In this document: positions 6,811 through 14,110 of the stretch, piece by piece | How positions within the stretch are numbered: position 1 is the stretch's first letter | How the letters are laid out: every line of letters starts with the position of its first letter | NCBI GenBank assembly: GCA_024403585.1 | Contig: JAKSRN010000023.1 | Span: 1-14,110 of the forward strand | Origin: Lachnospiraceae bacterium | GTDB lineage: Bacteria; Bacillota; Clostridia; Lachnospirales; Lachnospiraceae | DNA: 14,110 nt | Direction of reading: 5' to 3' | Notes under the pieces: model-generated | The model's input: the letters and a program-made list of their open reading frames with translations, nothing else | What the model was told of the DNA's origin: nothing | Database searches by the model: none | Program-made: the position numbers and the translations under genes

Positions 6811-9800
6811 ATGATCTGGAACATACTGAAGATAGAAGCAACAAAAGACAAACGTGCCATCACCAGAGCGTATAGAGAACAGCTCTCTCTAGTGAATCCG
6901 GAAGACAAACCGGAAGAGTTCAAACTCCTTCGTTCTGCCTATGAAGAAGCTCTTGCTTATGCTGCAAGAGAAGAAGCGGAAGTGTCGGTCAATGAAATGG
7001 AAGGCACAGACAATAAGACAGAAGGCGCAGACAATAAGACAGAAGGCACACACAACGAATCGCCGGGAACTAAGAATAAGTCAAAAACTCCTGTGGAGCT
7101 TTGGACCAATGAGTTAGAAGCCCTCTACTTCGATCTTCCTTCCAGACTGGACCCTATCTGTTGGAAAAAGCTTCTTTCTCAGGATGTATGCATGGCTCTG
7201 GACACCAGACCACAGGTGGAAGAAGCGCTTCTTCGCTTTATTATGGACAATTTCAGAATTCCTCATAAGATCTGGCTTCTTCTGGATGAAGAGTTTCAGT
7301 TTATGGAGGAGATCAATCGGCTGGCTGAACAGTATCCGCAGGATTTCCTGCGTTATATCGTAGTAGGGGGAATCCGGAATGAAGATACATTTCCGCTGGA
7401 ACTGTTTGCAGAGGGAACTGCTGGACAAATCTGTGATGCATATCTGCAGGTCTATTATCAGCTTAGCAACAATTTCCAGGAAGGGGCTGAGGCAGCCGCA
7501 AAACTGAAAGCGATGCCAACGAAACACCCTTATGGCGAGGCACTTCTGGCAAGATATGCTTCTTTCAATGGAGATGAGACTGCCCTTGAGAGGATGCGAG
7601 AGATTTCTGCTGCCTATCCTGACGACATGAGTCTTCTGACAGATCTGACGGTGATGCTTTTCCAGGCTGGCTCTTATGAGGAAGCTGTGGAGCATGCGGA
7701 CCGTATTCTGGAAACTGATCCGGATCAGGCAACAGCCTTGAAGGTGAAAGCCTACTCTTTTGTAAATCTGGAGCGGTTCAGTGAGGCATCGGAGCTGATC
7801 AACAAGCTGATGGCCCTGGCTGACGGAAATCAGAGAGAGATTGCAGATCTGCAGGGAGTTCTTCAGGATATCAACGAAAAACTGATCCAGTCCAATGTAC
7901 AGAAACTGGAAGATGGATTAGCAGAAGAGGATACAGCCTTTGAGCTGGTATGGGCATATCTTCAGAACGGTATGCCGGATCAGGCTCTTCTTTATCTGCC
8001 ACAGCTGGTGGTGGATTATCCAAATCCGGGTCGTTATCACAGAACCCGCTTCCTGGTTCTGAGAGCCAATGGACGAAAAGAGGAAGCACTGGAAGTGATG
8101 CGTGGCTTACTGGAGCTGTTGCATGGGGATGAAGCGGAAGCTCAGCAATCAGAAAATCCAAAGGATCTGGAGCGTTGGCATTACCGCATGGCTGACATGC
8201 TGATTGAATACAGTGAGCTTTTTCTTTCTATGGGAAGAAACGAGGAAGCATGTCAGATCTTAAAACAAGCAGAAGAACATGCAAAAAACAGTGCAGAATG
8301 CTGGAGTCGTATCACACAGATCCTTCTGGTACAGAACAAGTACGAAGAAGCCCTGCAGACAGCAGAGATGGTGATCGAGCACCAGCCGAATTCTGCCCAT
8401 GGGTATCTGCTGCAGGCGAGGGCTGCATTCGCCATGTATCAGGACAATGTGGCATTCAGAGCTGTGAATGAGGCTTTGGAGCTGGATGGCTCTGACCTGT
8501 TTGCCTACCTTCTGAAACTGCGCATCCTTGTGAGAAATGATGCCAGAGAGCAAGCGGAATCTCTGATCGCTTTCCTGGAAGAGAACGGGATTACAGAAGA
8601 TATAACCGTCAGATGGTGTAAAGCCATGCTGATGCCAAGTGATGATGTGGAAGCAGTTTATGCGGCATATCAGGAGATCGAAGAGGTGATCCTCAAGCTG
8701 CAGGAAGAAGGACAGCCGCTTCCAGACTGGCTTCCGGACTTTTATTACCGAATGGCCATTGCCCTTGCCGGCGTGAAGGATGCGAAGAAGGACTATTCCA
8801 GGGATGACCTGCATGCCCTTCTGGATAAGGGCCTTGCGGCGGATCCGGAGGATTTTGACTGTCTGGAGTATAAGGCATGGCTCTTTGGCAGGGATGACCG
8901 CAATACAGAGGCTATTGAAATCTATCTGCAGCTGGAGAAACGGCCAAGAAGAAATCTATATGTGGAAAAACAGCTGGCAGAGCTTTATTATGATGAACGA
9001 TTTGACTATGCAGATCTGGCCCTGAAGTATGAAAGTATGCTGGAAGAGGAGCAGGCTGATGTCCGTGATCATCAGACCAGAATGGGGCATATCTATTATA
9101 TGATGCAGGAATTTGAACTGGCAGAGGAACGTTACCTGAGAGCCCTGGAGATCAGCGTCAATGATCCATGGGTGTATCATCTGATGACCAGTTTATATAT
9201 ATCCTGGAGGAAGCTGGATCAGGCTGAAAGCTGTGCCAGAAAAGCCCTTCAGTATCATAAGGAAAAGGGGCTTGGAAAAGGGGAGACCAATCGGGTCTAC
9301 TGGATGGATCTGGCTCAGGTGCTCAGTCTTCAGAGAAAACCGGAAGAGGCAGTTGCTGTCTATGAAGAATGTCGAGAAGAGTGCAGCCATTACACAAGCT
9401 ATTGGAAAAATGTTGCCGATGTCTACCACGCAGCTGGCTTATGGGAGCCATTGGACCGCCTCCTGCATGCTTGGGAAGAATCCGGGGAGGATCCAGAGCA
9501 ATGGGTAGTAGCTGTGATCACCACCTATCTGCTCAAGGGTGAGTTTGAAAGAGCAGATCAGGCTATGAGTAACTGCGGTCGTCCGGTTCCTGCAGATAAG
9601 CAGCCTTACCTGAAAGCCTATCTGTCTGCTCATATGGGAGACTTCCGGGATTATATTGCCTATCGAAAAGACAGCCTGGACAGAGAACTGAAAACACGTT
9701 ACAAGGGAGACAACTGTCACCAGTATGAGAACTGTGCATTTGGCAACTGGCTGCAGGGCAATCTGGAAGAGGCGGTGAAACTGGCCGAAGCCGGCTGGGA

Positions 9801-10125
9801 AGAGTATCAGATCTATCTGGAGAAGTATGATCTGTATCAGCCGATCCATATCGGTTCAGCCAGTGTCTGTCTGGCCCTTCTGGGGCGCCTGGAGGAGGCA
9901 AGGGAGTTGGTGAAAAAGATGGATACAGCACCCCTTTGCTGGACCTGCCGCTATCCGATCTGCAAGGACCGCTTCCTGTATTCTGCAGAGATAGAACTGA
10001 TCGCAGGGGACATGGAGAAGGCCAGAATGTATCTGGATCGAACCAGAGAAGCTGATCCGAGCGAGGAGTGTCTGATTCTCTGCGAAGGCTATCTGAACAG
10101 CAAAAGAGAAGGAACAGGGGTATAA
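6811..10125 (+). CDS. Degenerate J-domain protein with long TPR array (probable HscC co-chaperone)
   Basis: The first ~55 residues of this 1104-residue protein form a J-like helical segment (ILKIEATKDKRAITRAYREQ, then KPEEFKLLRSAYEEAL). The signature HPD is replaced by NPED (29-32), so the histidine usually needed to stimulate Hsp70 ATPase is missing. A hydrophilic linker of four 7-residue repeats follows (64-91), then a helical region (~95-270), then TPR-like helix pairs to the end, clearest near 272-335, 375-430, 455-560, 640-760, 770-870 and 975-1040. A cysteine cluster CWTCRYPIC (C1043, C1046, C1051) lies near the C-terminus, with a second pair C969/C975. No signal peptide or membrane span is seen, so it should be cytoplasmic. 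The hscC gene begins six bases after the stop. By analogy with E. coli DjlB/DjlC beside HscC, I infer a client-binding partner of that Hsp70. Start: AGGAGG at 6799-6804. Confidence 0.85.
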   Translation: MIWNILKIEATKDKRAITRAYREQLSLVNPEDKPEEFKLLRSAYEEALAYAAREEAEVSVNEMEGTDNKTEGADNKTEGTHNESPGTKNKSKTPVELWTNELEALYFDLPSRLDPICWKKLLSQDVCMALDTRPQVEEALLRFIMDNFRIPHKIWLLLDEEFQFMEEINRLAEQYPQDFLRYIVVGGIRNEDTFPLELFAEGTAGQICDAYLQVYYQLSNNFQEGAEAAAKLKAMPTKHPYGEALLARYASFNGDETALERMREISAAYPDDMSLLTDLTVMLFQAGSYEEAVEHADRILETDPDQATALKVKAYSFVNLERFSEASELINKLMALADGNQREIADLQGVLQDINEKLIQSNVQKLEDGLAEEDTAFELVWAYLQNGMPDQALLYLPQLVVDYPNPGRYHRTRFLVLRANGRKEEALEVMRGLLELLHGDEAEAQQSENPKDLERWHYRMADMLIEYSELFLSMGRNEEACQILKQAEEHAKNSAECWSRITQILLVQNKYEEALQTAEMVIEHQPNSAHGYLLQARAAFAMYQDNVAFRAVNEALELDGSDLFAYLLKLRILVRNDAREQAESLIAFLEENGITEDITVRWCKAMLMPSDDVEAVYAAYQEIEEVILKLQEEGQPLPDWLPDFYYRMAIALAGVKDAKKDYSRDDLHALLDKGLAADPEDFDCLEYKAWLFGRDDRNTEAIEIYLQLEKRPRRNLYVEKQLAELYYDERFDYADLALKYESMLEEEQADVRDHQTRMGHIYYMMQEFELAEERYLRALEISVNDPWVYHLMTSLYISWRKLDQAESCARKALQYHKEKGLGKGETNRVYWMDLAQVLSLQRKPEEAVAVYEECREECSHYTSYWKNVADVYHAAGLWEPLDRLLHAWEESGEDPEQWVVAVITTYLLKGEFERADQAMSNCGRPVPADKQPYLKAYLSAHMGDFRDYIAYRKDSLDRELKTRYKGDNCHQYENCAFGNWLQGNLEEAVKLAEAGWEEYQIYLEKYDLYQPIHIGSASVCLALLGRLEEARELVKKMDTAPLCWTCRYPICKDRFLYSAEIELIAGDMEKARMYLDRTREADPSEECLILCEGYLNSKREGTGV
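7000..7083 (+). repeat. 21-bp tandem repeat coding a 7-residue linker repeat
   Basis: Four in-frame units encode EGTDNKT, EGADNKT, EGTHNES and PGTKNKS (residues 64-91). The first two are nearly identical in DNA and the later two have diverged. The repeats join the J-like domain to the helical body and should be disordered and polar. Copy number probably varies between strains through slippage. Confidence 0.85.
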
Positions 10126-10131
10126 TAAACG

Positions 10132-11814
10132 ATGCTGATAGGAATTGATCTTGGGACCACCAACAGTCTGGCCGCCTGCTACAGGAACGGCAGACCAGAG
10201 CTGATTCCCAACAGATTTGGAAAATACCTGACACCCTCCGTGGTGGCAGTGGATGATTTTGGTGTGCTGCTGGTGGGAGAATCCGCTAAGGAGTACAGTG
10301 TCCTGCACCCTTTGCAGGCAGCAAAAGTTTTTAAACGCAGCATGGGCACAGACCGTGTATACCATCTGGGGGATAAAGTCTTCCGTTCGGAAGAACTCTC
10401 CGCCATGGTCCTTCGGTCTCTGAAAGAGGATGCCGAGAAGTACCTGGGCTGTCCTGTGACAGAGGCTGTGATCAGTGTGCCCGCTTACTTTAATGAATTT
10501 CAGAGAAAAGCGACCCAGCAGGCAGGTGAGATCGCCGGTCTGCAGGTGCAGCGGATCATCAATGAACCAACAGCAGCAGCGCTGGCTTATGGTCTGGGTG
10601 ATAAGGACAAGGACGAGCGATGTCTGGTCTTTGACCTGGGCGGCGGCACCTTTGATGTGTCAATCCTGGAATTCTATAAAAATATCGTAGAAGTTCACGC
10701 TGTGGCAGGAGACAATTTCCTGGGCGGCGAAGACTTCACAGAGATTCTGGCGAAGATGTTCCTGGAAAAGAATGTGATCGCACCGGAATCTCTGGATCAG
10801 AAAAACAAAAACCGTGTCATGAAGGCAGCAGAAATCTGCAAATGCCGCTTTGCCGAAACGAACAGCTCCCTCATGACCATCCAGCTGAACGGAGAACTTC
10901 TGAAGACAGAGATGGATCTTGCAGAGTACGAGACTGCCTGCCAGCCACTTCTGGATCGGATCCGGAAAGTACTGGAGCGAAGCATCAGGGATGCAGATCT
11001 GAAGCTGTCAGAGATTGACCGGATCGTGCTGGTGGGTGGTGCCACAAGACTGCCCATCGTACGAAAATTTGTCATAAAGCTCTTTGGTGGTTTCCCATCC
11101 TCCATTGATCCGGACACTGCAGTGGCCCAGGGAGCAGCCCTCCAGTGCGGCATCAAGGAAAGAGAAGAGGAGATCCGGGAGATCGTTCTGACAGATGTAT
11201 GTCCGTTTACACTTGGTACAGAGGTCAATAAGAGCAATGGTGTCTTTGATGAGTCCAACCATTATCTGCCGATCATTCAGAGGAATACCGTCATTCCGGT
11301 CAGCAGAACGGAGACTTTGTATACAGCCCACGACAACCAGAGCCGGATTCTGGTGAAGATCCTGCAGGGCGAGAGCCGGCTGGCGTCCAACAACCTGAGC
11401 CTTGGAGAGATCCTGGTACCGGTGCCGCCGGGACCAAAGGGAAAAGAGTCTGTGGAGATTACTTACACCTATGATGTGAATTCTCTGCTGGAAGTGGTGG
11501 TGAAGGTGGTGTCAACAGGCATTTCCCGGAAAACGGTGATCCAGGGTGGGAATACGAAGCTTTCAGAACAGGAAGTACAGGAGAGACTGGAGAAGCTCAG
11601 TTACCTGAAACAGAATCCGAGAGATGAGGAGACTAACCGTCTCCTGCTGCTCAGGGGAGAAAGGCTTTATGAGGAGTGCACCGGTCAGGACCGTGAGATT
11701 ATAGATCAGGCTATGATGGAGTTTGAGCAGGTGCTGAAAGGGCAGGACAGAAAAGAGATCGAGCGAGCAGGAAAACGGCTGGCGAAGACATTCGACGAGA
11801 TCGAAGGAAGATGA
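10132..11814 (+). CDS. hscC: Hsp70-family chaperone of the HscC type
   Basis: This 560-residue Hsp70 matches the compact HscC class (the E. coli protein is about 556 residues) rather than DnaK (about 610-640). The ATPase domain shows GIDLGTTNS (4-12), the K68 region FKRSMG, NEPTAAALAYGL (144-155), FDLGGGTFDVS (167-177) and VLVGGATRLPIV (299-310). The interdomain linker is VLTDVCPFTLG (352-362), close in form to that of E. coli HscC. A substrate-binding beta domain follows, then a short helical tail with no DnaK-like disordered acidic end. It would bind and release clients in an ATP cycle, presumably with the J-like/TPR protein encoded just upstream. A stop codon directly precedes the ATG in frame, which fixes the earliest start. 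The ribosome site is poor (AGGGG at 10116-10120, 11 bases away), suggesting translational coupling to the upstream gene. Confidence 0.93.
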   Translation: MLIGIDLGTTNSLAACYRNGRPELIPNRFGKYLTPSVVAVDDFGVLLVGESAKEYSVLHPLQAAKVFKRSMGTDRVYHLGDKVFRSEELSAMVLRSLKEDAEKYLGCPVTEAVISVPAYFNEFQRKATQQAGEIAGLQVQRIINEPTAAALAYGLGDKDKDERCLVFDLGGGTFDVSILEFYKNIVEVHAVAGDNFLGGEDFTEILAKMFLEKNVIAPESLDQKNKNRVMKAAEICKCRFAETNSSLMTIQLNGELLKTEMDLAEYETACQPLLDRIRKVLERSIRDADLKLSEIDRIVLVGGATRLPIVRKFVIKLFGGFPSSIDPDTAVAQGAALQCGIKEREEEIREIVLTDVCPFTLGTEVNKSNGVFDESNHYLPIIQRNTVIPVSRTETLYTAHDNQSRILVKILQGESRLASNNLSLGEILVPVPPGPKGKESVEITYTYDVNSLLEVVVKVVSTGISRKTVIQGGNTKLSEQEVQERLEKLSYLKQNPRDEETNRLLLLRGERLYEECTGQDREIIDQAMMEFEQVLKGQDRKEIERAGKRLAKTFDEIEGR

Positions 11815-11866
11815 ATTATAGCGAATGGGGACAAAAGTGAACACCCACCTCCGTCCCCGCTATTCA
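11812..11866. repeat. REP-like imperfect palindrome between hscC and the radical SAM gene
   Basis: Nested arms pair TGAA/TTCA (11812-11815, 11863-11866), TAGC/GCTA (11819-11822, 11859-11862) and GGGGAC/GTCCCC (11827-11832, 11853-11858), with left-side bulges and a 20-base loop. It begins inside the hscC stop codon. There is no T-run, so it is not a standard terminator. The GGGGAC...GTCCCC frame resembles the short repeats mobilised by REP-associated tyrosine transposases; that link is inference from memory of the pattern. Confidence 0.55.
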
Positions 11867-11887
11867 TAAGGGGATTGGAGATAACAG

Positions 11888-12901
11888 ATGCAGGCCAAAT
11901 ATATACCAAGAATAGATATACATGACCGCTATGAATTGAAGAATGCCTTGCCCATGCGGACACCCTATGTGATCCATATTGATCCGTCGGACACCTGCAA
12001 CTTCCGTTGCAAGTTCTGTCCTTCTGGCAATCTGGAGCTGATGAAGACCATCAAGGGCAGGGGACACGGACCGATGGAGCTGGAGGATTTTAAGAAGATC
12101 ATCGATCTTCTGGATGAATTCCAGGATCCCATCCGGGTGATCCGTCTGTATAAGGAGGGAGAACCGCTGGTGAATCGGCATTTTGCAGAGATGGTGCGGT
12201 ATGCGAAGGAGTCGCCTTCCGTTTTGAAGGTGGATACCACGACCAATGCATCGCTGCTGACGCCGGAGCGCAGTCTGGAGATTATTGATGCAGGCCTGGA
12301 TCGGATCAATATTTCGGTGGAGGGCATTAATGCCGAGCAGTATCAGGATTTCTCCGGATATAAGATGGATTACGGGAAATACGTGGATCAGATCCGCTTC
12401 TTCTATGAAAACAAGAAGCAGTGCGAGGTGAATATCAAGATCAATGGGGATATTCTGACGCCGGAGCAGGAGGAAGAGTTTTATGATACCTTCGGGGATA
12501 TTGCGGATGGCATATCTGTAGAGCATACCATTGAGTACTGGCCGAAATACGACGCTATGAAGGTGGACTATGATGAGAACGTAACCCTGCTGGGCGGCAA
12601 GTCCAGAGAGGTGGATGTCTGTCCCTATGTGTTCTATGAGATGTGTATCAATTCCGACTGCACCTACAGCCTCTGTCGATTTGACTGGAACCATGCCATG
12701 ATCCTGGATCAGCATGTGGGGGCACCGGTGACGCCGAAGAAGATCTGGGACAGTATTGTGCTGTGGAATTTCCAGCAGACATTTTTAAGAAGAGAAAGAA
12801 AGAGACTGACTGTCTTGTCCTGTCCTAAGTGCGGCATCCTGAAGCAGGGTGTGCCGGAGGATCTGGACGAGTTTGCGGCGGAGATATTGGATGAGATGTA
12901 A
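11888..12901 (+). CDS. Radical SAM protein with SPASM-like C-terminal domain, unknown substrate
   Basis: The 337-residue product carries the radical SAM motif CNFRCKFC (C37, C41, C44), which binds the [4Fe-4S] cluster that cleaves S-adenosylmethionine, plus GEP (91-93) and the barrel strands TTTNASLL (117-124) and ISVEG (142-146). The C-terminal part has C245, C253, C258, C263 and a CPKC pair (C312, C315) around KIWDS, the pattern of a SPASM/twitch domain with an auxiliary cluster. C258 occupies the place where relatives usually have the glycine of a DG turn. Such proteins modify peptides, sugars or other small molecules. No precursor peptide, glycosyltransferase or transporter is adjacent, so the substrate cannot be named. 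The start is supported by TTGGAG (11875-11880) seven bases upstream. The next gene follows after 18 bases, so they are probably co-transcribed. Confidence 0.88.
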   Translation: MQAKYIPRIDIHDRYELKNALPMRTPYVIHIDPSDTCNFRCKFCPSGNLELMKTIKGRGHGPMELEDFKKIIDLLDEFQDPIRVIRLYKEGEPLVNRHFAEMVRYAKESPSVLKVDTTTNASLLTPERSLEIIDAGLDRINISVEGINAEQYQDFSGYKMDYGKYVDQIRFFYENKKQCEVNIKINGDILTPEQEEEFYDTFGDIADGISVEHTIEYWPKYDAMKVDYDENVTLLGGKSREVDVCPYVFYEMCINSDCTYSLCRFDWNHAMILDQHVGAPVTPKKIWDSIVLWNFQQTFLRRERKRLTVLSCPKCGILKQGVPEDLDEFAAEILDEM

Positions 12902-12919
12902 TGGCGAAAGGAGAAAAAT

Positions 12920-13462
12920 ATGAAGTTATTTGTTGCATCAGACCTTCACGGATCAGAATATTATTGTAAGAAACTGCTGGCAGCATTCGAGAGAGAAGAG
13001 GCTGACCGTTTCCTTTTCCTGGGTGATGTGCTCTATCACGGACCGAGGAATGATCTGCCGAAGGATTACAATCCAAAGGCTGTGATCGAGCTTCTGAATC
13101 CACTGAAAGAGAAGTTCCTCTGTGTTCGCGGCAACTGCGACGCTGAGGTAGACCAGATGGTGCTGCAGTTCCCAATCATGGCAGAGTACTGTGTTCTGGA
13201 GTGGGGCGGTACTACTATTTTTGCTACACATGGTCATGTCTATAATGAGAAGAACCGCTTTCCGATGCCAAAGGGAAGCATCCTGCTGCACGGCCATACC
13301 CATGTGCCGGTATGTAATGTCCATGAGGATTATATCTGCATGAATCCGGGATCTGTTTCCATTCCGAAAGAAAATTCACATCATGGCTATATGATCATTG
13401 AGGCAGGTTCCTTTGTATGGAAGGATCTGGATGGAAAGATCATGAAAGAATATCAGATCTGA
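12920..13462 (+). CDS. yfcE: YfcE-type metallophosphodiesterase
   Basis: This 180-residue calcineurin-like phosphoesterase is close in length and motif order to E. coli YfcE (184 residues), a Mn-dependent phosphodiesterase known mainly from artificial substrates. Metal ligands are visible as ASDLHG (D8, H10), GDVLYHGPRN (D36), RGNCD (N72), THGH (H104) and GHTH (H126, H128), followed by NPGSVSIPK (142-150). It should be a cytoplasmic two-metal enzyme; the physiological substrate is not established. The ribosome site AAAGGAG (12907-12913) lies six bases before ATG. The gene probably shares an mRNA with the radical SAM gene. The stop codon lies within a 13-bp tandem duplication. Confidence 0.93.
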   Translation: MKLFVASDLHGSEYYCKKLLAAFEREEADRFLFLGDVLYHGPRNDLPKDYNPKAVIELLNPLKEKFLCVRGNCDAEVDQMVLQFPIMAEYCVLEWGGTTIFATHGHVYNEKNRFPMPKGSILLHGHTHVPVCNVHEDYICMNPGSVSIPKENSHHGYMIIEAGSFVWKDLDGKIMKEYQI

Positions 13463-13484
13463 TTCTGAAATCTGATTCTGAAAT
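13459..13484. repeat. Perfect 13-bp tandem duplication across the yfcE stop
   Basis: CTGATTCTGAAAT occurs twice back to back (13459-13471 and 13472-13484). The first copy contains the yfcE stop codon TGA (13460-13462). It looks like a recent slippage duplication at the 3' end of the gene. The protein ends at the first copy, so the coding sequence is unaffected. Confidence 0.85.
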
Positions 13485-13503
13485 CAAAAGTGGGGAAACC
13501 TGT

Positions 13504-13541
13504 TTTTGGTGTTGGATAAGATAAAAGTCGGCACCACAAAA
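13504..13541 (+). other. Weak hairpin between yfcE and the HAD gene
   Basis: TTTTGGTGTTG (13504-13514) can pair with CGGCACC plus AAAA (13529-13541) using two G-U pairs and a two-base bulge. The sequence after it is A-rich with no T-run, so it is a poor terminator on the + strand. I could not find a convincing promoter for the HAD gene in 13463-13565. Confidence 0.25.
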
Positions 13542-13565
13542 CCAAAGAACGGAAAGAGTGAAAGT

Positions 13566-14110
13566 ATGAACAAACCAACTATTTTATTTGACAAAGACGG
13601 AACATTGATCGATACAGAGAAGCATTATCATACAGCCTGGCTGAGTGCCTTCCAGGAGTATGGTTTTCCTGTGACACCGGAGATCGCTCTTAAGTACAGA
13701 AGCTTCGGAAAACCCTTCGCAGAGGAGTATACAAAAGAACTGATTGGTCCGGACGCTGATATCAATGAGATCCGCCGGCTGAGAGACAGGGTGTTTTTTG
13801 ATCTGCTGGACAAATATGGAATTGAATTAAAACCATATGCGAAAGAAACGTTGGAGCATCTGAAGAAAAAGGGACACAGGATGGTGATCGTAACTGCTTC
13901 TACCAGGGAGAGAGCGATTGATGAGCTGACAAAACTTCAGCTGCTGGACTATTTTGATGAGATTGTGTCCGCTAAAACCCTGGAACAGGGAAAACCTGCA
14001 CCTGACTGCTATCTACATGCCTGCCGGATTCTGGGCATTGATCCTGCAGATACCTATGCGGTGGAAGATTCGCCCAACGGAGTGGAATCTGCCTGGAGAG
14101 CCGGCTGCAA
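13566..14110 (+). CDS. HAD-family hydrolase, beta-phosphoglucomutase-like, 3' end outside the window
   Basis: The first 181 residues are present and the frame is open at the edge. The HAD motifs appear in order: FDKDGT (D9 nucleophile, D11), IVTAST (T110 region), GKPAPD (K143) and VEDSPNG (E167, D168). A helical cap lies between motif I and motif II, as in subfamily I HAD phosphatases and beta-phosphoglucomutases. About 30-40 residues are probably missing from the C-terminus, judging by the usual family length. It would dephosphorylate or isomerise a small phosphorylated metabolite in the cytoplasm; the substrate cannot be read from sequence. The ribosome site is GGAAAG (13551-13556), nine bases upstream of ATG. 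The gap of 103 bases from yfcE leaves open whether it belongs to that unit. Confidence 0.9.
   Translation, partial: MNKPTILFDKDGTLIDTEKHYHTAWLSAFQEYGFPVTPEIALKYRSFGKPFAEEYTKELIGPDADINEIRRLRDRVFFDLLDKYGIELKPYAKETLEHLKKKGHRMVIVTASTRERAIDELTKLQLLDYFDEIVSAKTLEQGKPAPDCYLHACRILGIDPADTYAVEDSPNGVESAWRAGC

Noticed and set aside
10121..10126. Perfect TATAAT between the J-like/TPR gene and hscC as an internal promoter
   Set aside because: No -35-like hexamer lies 16-18 bases upstream and there is no TGn extension. The sequence is simply the last codon of the J-like gene and its stop codons.
11815..11887. Short RiPP precursor gene before the radical SAM gene
   Set aside because: The 73-base gap is filled by the palindrome and the ribosome site; no small open frame with its own ribosome site is seen there or in the gap before yfcE.
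13517..13522. TAAGAT as a -10 box for the HAD gene
   Set aside because: No -35-like sequence lies at 16-18 bases and there is no extended -10 element.

Overview
The window reads as chromosomal DNA from an anaerobic, low-to-mid GC Firmicute, most likely a gut Lachnospiraceae such as the Blautia/Ruminococcus group. The basis is a single-chain pyruvate:ferredoxin oxidoreductase, strong AGGAGG-type ribosome sites, sigma-A-like promoters and the protein flavour. This placement is inference, since no 16S rRNA or other marker is present. All eight genes lie on the + strand and the last one runs off the right edge. No tRNA, rRNA, CRISPR array, insertion sequence or phage gene was seen.

Layout. Bases 1-249 are a gene-free, highly structured leader with two copies of a 37-bp hairpin repeat. 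Bases 250-2910 hold an IlvD/Edd-family dehydratase and a short-chain dehydrogenase, which look like a sugar-acid catabolic pair, with a long hairpin between them. Bases 2946-6685 are the nifJ transcription unit: a well-formed promoter with operator-like repeats on its -10 box, a 1178-residue pyruvate:ferredoxin oxidoreductase, and a strong intrinsic terminator. Bases 6738-11814 are a chaperone unit: a promoter, a 1104-residue protein with a degenerate J-domain followed by a long TPR array, and six bases later an HscC-type Hsp70. A REP-like palindrome closes that unit. Bases 11888-13462 encode a radical SAM protein with a SPASM-like C-terminus and a YfcE-type metallophosphodiesterase. From 13566 to the edge is a HAD-family (beta-phosphoglucomutase-like) hydrolase, incomplete at its 3' end.

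How the genes work together. The dehydratase and dehydrogenase would feed 2-keto-3-deoxy sugar acids toward pyruvate, and nifJ would oxidise pyruvate to acetyl-CoA and reduced ferredoxin. That link is metabolic logic only, because nifJ has its own promoter. The J-like/TPR protein and HscC are almost certainly co-transcribed and probably partners, paralleling the E. coli neighbourhood where hscC sits near djlB and djlC. This pair is the most system-like part of the window. The radical SAM gene has no precursor peptide or glycosyltransferase beside it, so its substrate is unknown.
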